Shown one piece after another: positions 17,194-26,658 of a stretch of DNA of 64,000 bases. The DNA is from JAAYUD01 sp963676865 (GTDB lineage: Bacteria; Bacteroidota; Bacteroidia; Bacteroidales; Bacteroidaceae). A program made the position numbers and the translations under genes. How positions within the stretch are numbered: the first letter of the stretch is position 1; each line of letters opens with the position of its first letter. The notes below the pieces were generated by a model. The model did no database searches, was not told where the DNA came from, and saw only the letters and a program-made list of their open reading frames with translations. Where the stretch lies: the NCBI GenBank assembly GCA_963676865.2, contig CAXXSS010000001.1, forward strand, positions 1,426,001-1,490,000. The letters are read 5' to 3'.

Positions 17194-18731
17194 TTACTGA
17201 GCCTGCCACAGACAGAAACCACATATACGATTATAGTAACTAAAATACACTCCTGCATTATGAAAGTGCAGATGATAGGCATCTGCAGAGTATGAACAAG
17301 GAGTAGACGTCCAATAATCACCTGAGGTATCAGCATCATAATACGTATTATCATCTGCGTTTGTATAACCTACTGCAGGCAGAAAAAAATAATTTTTTTG
17401 TAGATTTAAAGCAACAATAGCAGCAGTACTCATAGTTGATAAATCAATACTACCATATGACATTACTCCACTTGAGGTTGTAGAAGAAAAACCCGGAATG
17501 CCTGATTTCTTTCTAATCCACATGCCTATTTTTGTATAGTTGCCATCAGGCCTTGTATATCGTGTTCTGTTACCTCCATTAATAGTTCCATTATCCCAAT
17601 AGCACGGAACACTCAGATACCAAGTAAGTTCATTGGCGTTGGGACAATTTTTGCAAGCGTAACTAGCATGGTTAAAATAATCATTACAAGTAACAGAAGT
17701 ATTTGCATTGGTAGGAATACTACCTACAGGATTAGGTTGATAGTCGGTAGCATCCCAAGCATAAACCTTGGAATATGTGGTCACAGGAGGAGTAAGACTA
17801 TTGGTCATCGCTAGTGGTTTGGACTTAACCTGAGCGGCAGCCAGAGAGAAACCGCTCAACGTGACAGTGCGAGGAGTGTAAGTACTACCTGATCCATCCG
17901 AGCACGAAACAGTAAGCGTACCGGTAGTGCCACTGAAAGGCCAAGTCATCAAATAAACATCCACCACTCCATTGGTCGTAGGGGTTACAGTAGCACTCCA
18001 ATTCGCACCCCAAGAACCTGTTCGCGTAAGTGTGATGCCGTCGGCTGCAAGAATGGCACTGCCACTGTTACCGGGAAGGATATTGTTAGCCGAAGAAGTG
18101 AGTGTCACCGTAACGGGATAGCTCGTAGAAAAAGTGCTGCTCGTGAGGTGAAGATTCAGCATGCCGAAAAGGTGGTGCATCGTGAGCGATCCGGGAAGAC
18201 CAGTACCGAAATCGACCGTGGCAGAGCCATAGAGTGCATCGTACTTGGCACAGTCGGCCAACGTACCCAATTGATTCGCAAGTGTGGTAGCCTTTAGTGT
18301 ACTCGTGCCGTCATCTGCCGCAATCGCCGTATAGCCCCCGATCGTATTACTAGAAAAAGCATAGAGACGAGCACTGGGATTGTAACGATAGGCGCCGCCA
18401 ACCGTGTAAGAGAATGCTGCCAAGGTAACGCCCGTTGCCGTAGTGCTGAACGGTAAAGACATCATGCTCTGAACAGCGCCACTGAGTACATATGGATGAT
18501 AAATATTGAGTTGGTCGCCGTTCCAAAAGCAGCTTAAAGTGGTGGTGCCGTCATCACTCATATTCACGCGGCTCGAAGCCTCACCTATCTGAGCCGTAAG
18601 AGGGAGCTCGCCACAGAGGCTCCTTCGCCCGTTTTCGGATTATCACTACTCTGACAAGAGCCAAAGCACAAGAGCAGCATAACCCCCATAAATAGGGGCG
18701 CTGCAAAAAAATGTAGAGAAATCTGTTTCAT
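17194..18731 (-). pseudogene. Fimbrillin-FISUMP lipoprotein, frameshifted near its N-terminus
   Basis: From the ATG at 18731 a good lipoprotein signal (LLLCFGSC) is encoded, but the frame hits TAG after GASVASSLLRLR. The rest of the protein is intact one frame away down to 17194 (457 residues from an internal ATG at 18567). The paralog at 54785-56341 reads GASVASLPLTSQIG through the same point, so a single base is missing here, within about 18600-18610. The body has the fimbrillin-like half, then CKNCPNANELTWYL, WIRKKSGIPGF, YFFLPAVGY, YWSSTPCS and GFCLW. Either a true lesion, a phase-variable site, or a sequencing error. Confidence 0.75.
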
Positions 18732-18800
18732 AAAAGTTTCTATTTTATTTATTAAAAGCTACATTAACGATCAAAGCAGACAAGATATAAATTTTCTGTC

Positions 18801-19001
18801 CTATGAATCGCTCCAAGTATCGGCATCGCTGCCCGTTGTCTTTGACCAACCGTCCAGCAACACACCATTCTGGTTATTGCCCGTTACCGGCTGAGAAGCG
18901 GCAAAGTCTCCTTCGGTTTCCACTTGAACTCGCTCTAAGCAAGGTGCCTCATAGGCATGCTTGCCTATCTGAATTTTGTTTTCGTTTGTATTCATTGTCA
19001 T
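18801..19001 (-). CDS. Small YEAP-motif peptide
   Basis: 66 residues (64 if the second Met is used). It carries YEAP, then VQVETEGDFAAS, followed by a Gly/Asn/Ser-rich tail ending DTWSDS. There is no signal peptide or membrane span. A homolog lies at 56418-56594 with YEAPQTSHVQVETEGGFAGS and the tail SDTWS. Both sit between an OmpA-like gene and a fimbrillin-FISUMP gene. Similar short proteins are common in Bacteroides and lack a known role. The conserved N-terminal half and variable tail resemble a leader-plus-core precursor, which is only a suggestion. Confidence 0.65.
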   Translation of the reverse strand: MTMNTNENKIQIGKHAYEAPCLERVQVETEGDFAASQPVTGNNQNGVLLDGWSKTTGSDADTWSDS

Positions 19002-19097
19002 ATATATTTTTTTAAGTTTAGAAGTATGTCAATAAACAAAGCAATCATGTTTGTTTGAGTACCCCTTTTAATTTATTTATCGAATAATACGGAAGTA

Positions 19098-20315
19098 TTA
19101 CTCTTCTGCACGAATAATAGCAACACGATTCAAGGCAGGATTGTTGTAGAACATATTATCGGCACCTACCTTACGTTCGATCTTAAATAGAGAACTGTCG
19201 ATACCAAACTCACGCGTCAGACAATCGAAGACGGCAATGGCACGCTTATTAGCCAGTTTCTCGTTGATAACGATACCACCGCTCTTATCGGTGTAACCTG
19301 TAATAATGTAACGGTCTTTTGTATTCATCTCTTTAAGACGCTGAGCAAATAAACCGAGAATAGCACGCATGTCTTGACTGAGTTTAGCCTGTCCGATACG
19401 GAACACAACCATCACAGGTGCAACACGGTATTCCGTATGCGCAGTATCTATACGCACAGTATCCGTTTTCTCTTGTCCCTGTTGCTGGCTAAGCCGTGTA
19501 TTCTCGTTTTGCAAGTCGTTCATCTTACTGCGAATCTCGGCCATTTGAGCTTCGGTATAGCGCAAATCGGAAGGTGCGGGTTGGTTATCTGTCGCTTTTC
19601 TCCAACCTACGCGTCCCAGTTTGTAGGTAAGACCCAAAGATACGGAGAGCATTCCATCATTCTTTTTTCCGAGAATATCAGCATTGAAGCGATCGTCGAA
19701 CATTGTAGAACGAACATCAAGATTAAGATCGAGCTTGGAGCAAAGACGGAAAGTGTTGAGCAAACCGGCACTCAGACTCATTTCGCTATCCCGAGGTTGG
19801 TTGCGAGTGAAAATAACGCCGACACCGGCATACGGAATAAGATTGTAAAAGCGCTTCGAATTGTATCCGAAGAGGAGATTGGATAGGTTGAACATGATAT
19901 CAGCACCTGTATTGAATGCGTCAAACTTCTGTTTGTAGAGTCCCTTCGACTCGTCGTACCATCCTTTGCTGTGTGCATCGGTAGTGGAAGTAGTCTTCAC
20001 TAAATACAGCTGACCGTTCAAGCGCACTCCGATACCCGGGGTGAACCATTTGCCAACCGATAGATTGAACGTACCGAACGGACGATCCATAAATTTCATC
20101 TTATCGGCACGATCTCCAAAATAGAGTGCAGCGCCACCACCGGCACTGACGAACCAGTTGTTCCAAAAACGATTGGTTACAACCGCATATTTATCGGCTC
20201 CATTCTTGCCCTGAGCTGAATGGTAGTCCGATGTTTCATTCTCTGTTGAAAATTGGGCAAAACACCCACTAGCAGCCAACAGACAAACTGCCGTCATAAA
20301 AAGCTTTTTCACCAT
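19098..20315 (-). CDS. OmpA-family outer membrane protein
   Basis: 405 residues. Signal peptide to about residue 21 (CFAQ), a beta-barrel region (about 40-235), a short coiled coil with MAEIRSKMNDLQNENTRLSQ, then a C-terminal OmpA peptidoglycan-binding domain (about 285-405) with ITGYTDKSGG and EKLANKRAIAVFD. It should tether the outer membrane to peptidoglycan. It is paralogous to 56614-57828 (shared NRFWDNWFVSAG-like motif, FYNNPALNR), and each copy precedes a small YEAP peptide and a FISUMP lipoprotein. It may be an anchor or assembly partner for those fimbriae, as the Pgm6/7-type OmpA proteins are associated with fimbriae in Porphyromonas (inference). Confidence 0.85.
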   Translation of the reverse strand: MVKKLFMTAVCLLAASGCFAQFSTENETSDYHSAQGKNGADKYAVVTNRFWNNWFVSAGGGAALYFGDRADKMKFMDRPFGTFNLSVGKWFTPGIGVRLNGQLYLVKTTSTTDAHSKGWYDESKGLYKQKFDAFNTGADIMFNLSNLLFGYNSKRFYNLIPYAGVGVIFTRNQPRDSEMSLSAGLLNTFRLCSKLDLNLDVRSTMFDDRFNADILGKKNDGMLSVSLGLTYKLGRVGWRKATDNQPAPSDLRYTEAQMAEIRSKMNDLQNENTRLSQQQGQEKTDTVRIDTAHTEYRVAPVMVVFRIGQAKLSQDMRAILGLFAQRLKEMNTKDRYIITGYTDKSGGIVINEKLANKRAIAVFDCLTREFGIDSSLFKIERKVGADNMFYNNPALNRVAIIRAEE

Positions 20316-20792
20316 AAGAAATATAATTATAGATTATAGATAAATTCCCAGCATCATTAAACCAATACATATTTATTCTAAAAAATTAGCCCCTCTTATT
20401 CTTTAAATCGCTAACATGTAGAAAAACATCCAATATCTTAATTTTAGCGAATACAAAAATTTGGTTAGCCGATTCACTCAACATCTATCAGTATAGGACA
20501 TCACAGAATATTATACGGTATCCATTCACATTCATATTCCGCCCTCATAAATCTTCATTGACAATCGCAAAGATCGTTTGTGTTGCTTTATATTTAAATA
20601 ACGCCATTTTACCTGATGCGCCTCCAAGCAAGGACAAAATTTCGCAGACTCTCTGTCACTAAGCCCTCCAAATATGAGGGTAAACAACTAGTTTTAACAA
20701 ATCTGTCGCTTGTAACATATAACAACCGAAAAATAATGCTATTTGTAATAGTAAACATTTCATCTACAGAATTAAAAGGATTTTAGAAAATT
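20316..20792. other. 477-bp intergenic region, probable promoter of the second adhesin set
   Basis: No gene seen. On the minus strand TTTG (20701-20698), 21 nt, and CATATTTG (20676-20669) make an imperfect Bacteroides promoter that could drive the OmpA-like gene, with a leader of about 350 nt. The region is AT-rich. Confidence 0.35.
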
Positions 20793-21839
20793 TCATTCAA
20801 TTACTACAGTTGGCATAAAAACAGCAATAGTTTTCATACGGAAATAATTCTCAGACATAAAAAGAAGGCCCTTATAAGGATTATTTGTTCCCCATGAATT
20901 TTTCAATATGAGAAATTTTTTGCCATATTGATTTTTGGCAAGGCCAACAATATGCATCGCATGATCATCAGTTGTCTTATACCTCTCAAATTCTTCCTGG
21001 CGGCACTTCTGAGTCGGAGGTTCACTTCCCTTCAACTTCGCTTCACCATAATTAAAAGAAAATCCTTGATTACTGATATCACCCTCCCATACAGCTGTAT
21101 GCCCAGTAAGCAAAGCTTTAACGACAAAGGAGAAAAGATCAGTTATCGGAACATTTAAGAACTCATCATGAGCCCAATTATCTGGTATTTCCAAGTCAAA
21201 TGATTGATAAAAAGGATGATGTGTGAAGCTCGTCAATGCCGCGTATTCGTTTTTCCGACAAATCCGACGAGCCAGCTCCAAGACATTTGTTTTTTTATTT
21301 AAAAATGCTTTTGGGGGCAATAATCCAAAAGCCCTATTCAAAATGTAATCAACGTCTTTTTGAGAAGACTGCAGTTCAATAGTGGTTTTGATGAATTTGT
21401 CACCTAAGGAAATAAGATGAGCACGAACTTTTGTATCATTCGTTACACTGCCCCCCGGATATATATCATATGGGACAATGCCGTATTTTTGAATAGCATG
21501 AATGAGAGTCATACCCGTCCCTCGAATATAGATAGGAGTCGCACCGGCAGAAAGATAATATCGCCGGAATTCATCGTTAAGTAGCATTCTCGTGATGTAA
21601 GCAGGTGAAAGATTAAGCGAATCTCCTTTTTTCAATTCTTCACTTTCAATCATTGACAAGGTGGCATATACCCAACAAGAAGAAGTTTTCCCCTGATTTT
21701 TTACAGGAGTGTATTTATGAAGGATTTCAATTGTAAACTTATCATTAAAAAAATGATCATTCTCAGGACTTTTATCCGAATGACGACACCCCGTTAAAAA
21801 CAAAATAACAGAAACCAATAAAACAAATTTCCTTTTCAT
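20793..21839 (-). CDS. Papain-like (C1 family) cysteine peptidase lipoprotein
   Basis: 348 residues. Lipoprotein signal LFLTGC (Cys18). Papain-type catalytic elements are in order: PVKNQGKTSSCWVYATLSMIESE with Cys55, TDDHAMHIVGLAK with His near 295, and LILKNSWGTN with Asn near 313. The mature enzyme should be tethered in the envelope. It ends the polysaccharide block, 37 nt after the S26-like peptidase. Pairing with that peptidase and the PqqD/kinase/nucleotidyltransferase trio suggests a role in processing a peptide substrate; the usual papain prodomain is not obvious. Confidence 0.85.
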   Translation of the reverse strand: MKRKFVLLVSVILFLTGCRHSDKSPENDHFFNDKFTIEILHKYTPVKNQGKTSSCWVYATLSMIESEELKKGDSLNLSPAYITRMLLNDEFRRYYLSAGATPIYIRGTGMTLIHAIQKYGIVPYDIYPGGSVTNDTKVRAHLISLGDKFIKTTIELQSSQKDVDYILNRAFGLLPPKAFLNKKTNVLELARRICRKNEYAALTSFTHHPFYQSFDLEIPDNWAHDEFLNVPITDLFSFVVKALLTGHTAVWEGDISNQGFSFNYGEAKLKGSEPPTQKCRQEEFERYKTTDDHAMHIVGLAKNQYGKKFLILKNSWGTNNPYKGLLFMSENYFRMKTIAVFMPTVVIE

Positions 21840-21875
21840 AAAGATATATAAGGTATTAAAAAAGCAGATTCTAAT

Positions 21876-22316
21876 TTATGAAAGTATACTTTTAACGACA
21901 CATATCAATTGATGCAGGAGTCGGATTAAATGCCATAAAGCTCCTTTGCCTCTCCACATAACCGACAGGCAATCGCTACATTTCCCATTTGAATGATAAA
22001 CCTTTGTAAGAACGCCAAAAACATCATGTTCCCCAATTTTTTCCCGCATCCATAAATTGCCGTCTCCCATTGCCGTGTAAGAGGCCATTTTCCTACCTAT
22101 GATACGGTGAATTATATAGTGCCCATTGTAGCAATAGAAAATTACGCTCCAACGTGGCAATTTATCACCAATATAAGGAGTTAGTTCAATAACATCTCCA
22201 CTTTTCAAAAAAGGTAACATACTGTCGCCAAGAACCGATATCATCACCGCCTTCCCATTTTTCAGAGATGCTGCAATTTCAACAAAATAACTATTGAATA
22301 ATATTAGTTTTTCCAT
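21876..22316 (-). CDS. S24/S26-like (Sec11-type) signal peptidase-related protein
   Basis: 146 residues with SVLGDSMLPF (Ser32), YIIHRIIG (His70) and AMGDGN (third box). As in the protein at 8058-8567, the general base is His in the Sec11 manner rather than Lys. A hydrophobic C-terminus (LIRLLHQLICVVKSILS) may contact the membrane. It lies between Wzc and the papain-like peptidase. Such proteins accompany PqqD-like and HprK-related genes in other loci, and both are present 3.5-6 kb upstream in the same direction. Confidence 0.75.
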   Translation of the reverse strand: MEKLILFNSYFVEIAASLKNGKAVMISVLGDSMLPFLKSGDVIELTPYIGDKLPRWSVIFYCYNGHYIIHRIIGRKMASYTAMGDGNLWMREKIGEHDVFGVLTKVYHSNGKCSDCLSVMWRGKGALWHLIRLLHQLICVVKSILS

Positions 22317-22551
22317 CTATACGTGAGTTTTAAATGATTACAATAAATCAGAAAGTTTTGTCAGTAGACGAAAACACATTCTGATTTAAAGCATAGCAGA
22401 CAAGATCAACTTTATACCCCAATTAAACCATATTCCTGCTCTTTAAAAGCAAAAGTCGACAAGGAATAGACAATAGCTAAATTGCATATAAAGCGTCATC
22501 AAGCGATTGTTTTGATAATTTTCTAACACCGATGCCACTAAGATTCACTTT

Positions 22552-24933
22552 TCATTTTCTCCTTCTTAAACTCCAAAACGTTTTTTTATGATCCTTGACA
22601 TAGCCTCCGTAACCATAGCCATAACCGTAGCCGTAACCATATTTGTTGTGTTCAACTTTTGCCCCATTCAATACGATTCCCATATTGTTCAGTTTGTTTT
22701 GCCGGAACAGTTGCTCCACATCGGGTAGCTGCCGGCGATCGAACCGCCCGACGCGTATGACAAACAATGTCAAATCCACAATGCGGTTTATGATGGAGGC
22801 ATCAGCCACCATTCCGACAGGCACACTGTCAACCACGATATAATCATATTGCAGGTTTACTTCTTTTATAAGTTCATCCAATCGACCACTCATTAAAAGT
22901 TCCGCAGGATTGGGGGCAATCGTGCCCGCTCCGATCATATCCGGCATATTCTTATTCACCCTCCGATGGATGATGTCATCCATACTCACCTGATCATCAG
23001 CCAGAAAATCGGTGATTCCAGGTTTTGCCAAGTTGTAGATACGAGACAAGGTTCCTTTACGAATATCCAGATCGATAAGAAGCACCCTCTTTTTATTCAT
23101 CATCAAACTTTTAGCCAAGCGGGTTACAATAAAAGTCTTACCGGAACTTTCACTAAATGAACTGACCGTTATGATGTGGGCCTCTCTTTTATTTCTCAAT
23201 AGAAAAGCGATGTTCGTACGCAAAATGCGGAAAGCTTCCGCCACCATACCTTCTTCTTCCAATATATCTGTCTGGACATTTTTGCTCTGAGGTATACCAC
23301 CCAAAAACGGAACAGACACAACTTCTTCTATTTCTTTACGACCCCGAACTTTCGTATCCATGAACATCCTCATCAAGAGTATCACCGATGGCACAAACAA
23401 TCCCAATAACAAACCGAGTGCAAGATTTTTATTCCGGTTGGGACTGATCGGATTGAAGTCGCCGTCAGACGTGTCGATAATTTGAGCATTATCATCGACC
23501 ATAGCCTGCATTAAAGCGTTCTCCTCCCGTTTATTGAGCAGGTAGGTATAAAGCTCATCCTTTATTTTCTGTTGTCTTTCAATCGAAAGAAATTCCCTCT
23601 GTTTGTTTGGCAAAGTTGCCACTGCAGATTGGGTACGGGCATTGCGAGAGGCCGCTTCATTTTTTTGCATCTTAAGTCCCGAAATGACATTGTCAACTGT
23701 ACGTAAGATGCTTTTTCTTAATGTCTGCAACGTCTTGTTCAAATCAAGCACTACCGGATTACGATCGCTATTTTCTTCCGAAAGTTTATCACGACGCAAC
23801 TTTAACGTATTATATTGCCCGATCTGCGTATCGATATCCATATCTTTGATACCTATATTGGAAGGAATCAGTTCTGAAAGTTTTTTAGGATTAGTCAGGT
23901 AAGCTTTCATATACTCCACCAAATGTAATTGGGTTTCCATATCCTCCATGCTCTGGGTATATTTTTGAGACTGTCCCATATACATGCCTGCGGAAGAACC
24001 GATATCCAAAACCTTATTTGAACTCTGAAAAGAAGCCAGATTTGACTCTACTCCCCCCAATTCCCGGCCGATAATATCAATACGATTATTGATAAAATTC
24101 GCCGTATTCAAAGCGACTCTGTTTTTCTCGTATCTGGCATTCTCATTATATACTCCAACTAGCATATTGAGAATATCCTTTGTCCGCAAAGGAGAAGCAT
24201 CATGCATGGTGATAGTCAAGATGGACGTGGGATTACCTGCTTCATCCATGTTTTGTTTTATCGTCATATTGTTATGGCAGTCATGGACCGCATCATTTAA
24301 TGAAGACTTATGGACCAGAATAGATATATCAAAAAGACTAGGCATACAATTCTTCGTAGGACGAAGAATAAGATATCCAATAGGGGTTTTGACTGGTTCA
24401 TTCATCGTAACCGTGAGAGTAGCCCCCCCCTGCCCGTTGAATCGAGAGAGTTCGGCTGTCTTATAATCTTTTAGCCGGACGACAAATGAAGTAGCATCAT
24501 TTTCCGAACCTTTTGAAAAGCACACTGAGACGGGTGACTCCTTATAAAGTTCAACCGGATGCAAACCCTGCTCGATTCGATAGCTTATATCCGCATGAAG
24601 CTTGGAAATTGCCTGACGAAGCAAATTTTTTGACTGCAATTTCATGATCTCATCCGAGAGATCGACACCATTAATGTTATCTTTATATTTTTCAAACCCT
24701 ACGGTCGAGCTCGGTCCGAAATGAGAGTTATTGTCGGAAGAATTCTTAAGATATACATTTAAGGAGCTGCTATACATACGTTCCGTTCTTGAAAATCTCA
24801 TATAACCTAGTCCGATACAAATGCATAAGGATAAAACATACCACCGCCAATGATAAAGCAAATAATAGAATAAATCCACGATGTTGAGTTCCGCCTGCTT
24901 TTTACCTTCCGATAAATTATTTTCTTTCGTCAT
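22552..24933 (-). CDS. wzc: Polysaccharide co-polymerase / tyrosine autokinase (Wzc-like)
   Basis: 793 residues. A Wzz domain with two membrane helices (about 30-50 and 500-520) encloses a periplasmic coiled-coil region. The cytoplasmic BY-kinase domain has Walker A SSFSESSGKT (about 593-602), Walker A' LLIDLDIRKGT (about 617-627) and Walker B YIVVDSVPVG (about 697-706). The C-terminus has a Tyr cluster of six Gly-Tyr repeats (about 773-785), the expected autophosphorylation tail. It controls polymer length and export together with Wza, encoded 9 nt upstream. Confidence 0.93.
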   Translation of the reverse strand: MTKENNLSEGKKQAELNIVDLFYYLLYHWRWYVLSLCICIGLGYMRFSRTERMYSSSLNVYLKNSSDNNSHFGPSSTVGFEKYKDNINGVDLSDEIMKLQSKNLLRQAISKLHADISYRIEQGLHPVELYKESPVSVCFSKGSENDATSFVVRLKDYKTAELSRFNGQGGATLTVTMNEPVKTPIGYLILRPTKNCMPSLFDISILVHKSSLNDAVHDCHNNMTIKQNMDEAGNPTSILTITMHDASPLRTKDILNMLVGVYNENARYEKNRVALNTANFINNRIDIIGRELGGVESNLASFQSSNKVLDIGSSAGMYMGQSQKYTQSMEDMETQLHLVEYMKAYLTNPKKLSELIPSNIGIKDMDIDTQIGQYNTLKLRRDKLSEENSDRNPVVLDLNKTLQTLRKSILRTVDNVISGLKMQKNEAASRNARTQSAVATLPNKQREFLSIERQQKIKDELYTYLLNKREENALMQAMVDDNAQIIDTSDGDFNPISPNRNKNLALGLLLGLFVPSVILLMRMFMDTKVRGRKEIEEVVSVPFLGGIPQSKNVQTDILEEEGMVAEAFRILRTNIAFLLRNKREAHIITVSSFSESSGKTFIVTRLAKSLMMNKKRVLLIDLDIRKGTLSRIYNLAKPGITDFLADDQVSMDDIIHRRVNKNMPDMIGAGTIAPNPAELLMSGRLDELIKEVNLQYDYIVVDSVPVGMVADASIINRIVDLTLFVIRVGRFDRRQLPDVEQLFRQNKLNNMGIVLNGAKVEHNKYGYGYGYGYGYGGYVKDHKKTFWSLRRRK

Positions 24934-24942
24934 TTTCTTTCT

Positions 24943-25737
24943 TTATTTAAAATAATAAAAGATCCATGAAATCACAGAGACCATAGACAAAAGGAAAGAG
25001 GCATATTTGAATCCCGTATCTTCCTTACTGCTATTACGGTATTTGGGTTCCACATACACCACATCGTTCTGTTGCAAATAGAAAGTCGGAGACTGCATGA
25101 CTTTTGAAGAGCGGATGTCATTCACGAACACCTGCCTGGTATTGTTAACCGTGCGCAGAACGAGCACCCTATTTGTTCTTGCCTTTGGTGAAAGATCGCC
25201 CGCCATCGAAAGGGCTTCAAGCAGATTGACATGATTGTCATCCACACTGATGGGACCGGGACGACTCACTTCTCCGAGCATATAAATTTTGAAATTCAAA
25301 AAATCGGTTGTCACGGAGGGTTCTTGGATATATTTACCTGCCATGATCCTTTGCTTGATCATATCAGACACTTGAAGAAGGGTTAGTCCGTCAGCGTGAA
25401 TAGGGCCGATAATGGGGAACTCGATATCCCCCTTTTCATCCACCCGATATCCCCGCTCTTGCCGGAATCCAACAGCATCCGAAGATGTCACATTGCCGTC
25501 GGGATTCATCTTGTAACTACCACTACGCGCATTGAACGGGATCGCCAATTCCTGATTTTTACATGTTACCACAATATCCAGCCTATCATTCTTCTGGATT
25601 TTCACTTCCTCTTCACCGGATGCCAAATACTGCTTGGCAGGATCCATATCCTGAAGATAGATGAAATTCCTGCGTGAGGCACAGGAAGAAAGGATCAACG
25701 ATATGACCACCATTCCCATCATTAATTTTTTATTCAT
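24943..25737 (-). CDS. wza: Polysaccharide export lipoprotein (Wza-like)
   Basis: 264 residues. Lipoprotein signal LILSSC (Cys19); poly-export domain with KNDRLDIVV and GDIEFPIIGPIHADGLTLLQV (about 50-150); SLBB domain with YMLGEVSRPGPI and NLLEALSMAGDL (about 165-200). A C-terminal hydrophobic helix (about 240-262) is seen. It forms the outer-membrane channel for the polysaccharide and acts with Wzc next door. Confidence 0.92.
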   Translation of the reverse strand: MNKKLMMGMVVISLILSSCASRRNFIYLQDMDPAKQYLASGEEEVKIQKNDRLDIVVTCKNQELAIPFNARSGSYKMNPDGNVTSSDAVGFRQERGYRVDEKGDIEFPIIGPIHADGLTLLQVSDMIKQRIMAGKYIQEPSVTTDFLNFKIYMLGEVSRPGPISVDDNHVNLLEALSMAGDLSPKARTNRVLVLRTVNNTRQVFVNDIRSSKVMQSPTFYLQQNDVVYVEPKYRNSSKEDTGFKYASFLLSMVSVISWIFYYFK

Positions 25738-25761
25738 TTGACTTTTATTTCTGTTTTCTAT

Positions 25762-26658
25762 TTATTTCATATTTTCATAACACAAGAAGGCCGCTTCTTT
25801 TTCAGGTCGGCATTCCATCCGGCCGATCACGACAGAAGAGTTTACAACCGCCTCCAACAGGTCGCACATCTTCGCGTATATCAGAGAATTATCCGGAAAA
25901 GCCATACAACCGGGCAGTAGTTCCAAAAAGGCATCCAAACCCGCAAGACGAGTAAAACGGTTTTCCAAAGCCTGATACAAATGTACCCCTCCCTTCAACT
26001 CAGCAGATTCATGGAGATAACAAGGAGTTTTTCCGCTCCACGGCGTACCATAAATCATGACCCGCCCATCTTTCTTCAGTCGAATTGTCGGATTGTCGTC
26101 GTTCAACAGCCATGCTCCCGGGATATATCTCTTCCAAAGAGAAGCATGCGTACTTTTACCCGTTCCACTTCTGCCCATGAAAAGATAAGCATTATCATTC
26201 ACACATACAGTCGAAGCGTGTATCGAAACGCCACCGTGTAAAAGGATAGCCTGAGAAAAGGCAAACCGAATCATGGAATTAAGCGAATCGCCCCAATAGG
26301 GATCCCCTAGTCGGATAAACACCTCCAACTCCTTGAAATCGAGTGAAGCGAACATCACATGGGAATTCCCACATCCGGAATAATCCGTCGCTAAACAATA
26401 GCGATCTTCTCCTTTATACAACATAAGGTGACCCATATCGTTTGTCTCTTCCAGCACTAGAGGAAAAGAAAATTTCACAGCAAAATCCTGCGGAATGGTA
26501 TGTAATCGCATAGTGAATAAATCGGGATAAGGCTCCTTTATAACAAAATTTTGGTAAGAGGGAAGCACTCTTCCCATTTCCATCCTAAAATCCGATAAAA
26601 GACCAAAGACACTATTCGCGACCTTAAAATAATATTCAGCTTTCATTGATCTGTCCAT
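25762..26658 (-). CDS. HprK-related kinase
   Basis: 298 residues with a P-loop FMGRSGTGKSTHASLW near residue 160 and WLLNDDNPTIRL soon after, as in HPr kinase/phosphatase catalytic domains, but without the normal HprK N-terminal domain. HprK-related kinases of this sort (the 'HPr-rel-A' system of Haft) travel with PqqD-like and nucleotidyltransferase genes and are thought to modify a peptide or protein; the substrate is unknown. The start overlaps the nucleotidyltransferase end. A second start four codons in (26646) is equally possible. Confidence 0.8.
   Translation of the reverse strand: MDRSMKAEYYFKVANSVFGLLSDFRMEMGRVLPSYQNFVIKEPYPDLFTMRLHTIPQDFAVKFSFPLVLEETNDMGHLMLYKGEDRYCLATDYSGCGNSHVMFASLDFKELEVFIRLGDPYWGDSLNSMIRFAFSQAILLHGGVSIHASTVCVNDNAYLFMGRSGTGKSTHASLWKRYIPGAWLLNDDNPTIRLKKDGRVMIYGTPWSGKTPCYLHESAELKGGVHLYQALENRFTRLAGLDAFLELLPGCMAFPDNSLIYAKMCDLLEAVVNSSVVIGRMECRPEKEAAFLCYENMK

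Noticed and set aside
22590..22640. Short tandem repeat that might suggest a CRISPR or microsatellite
   Set aside because: It encodes the Gly-Tyr tail of the Wzc kinase, a normal feature of that family.
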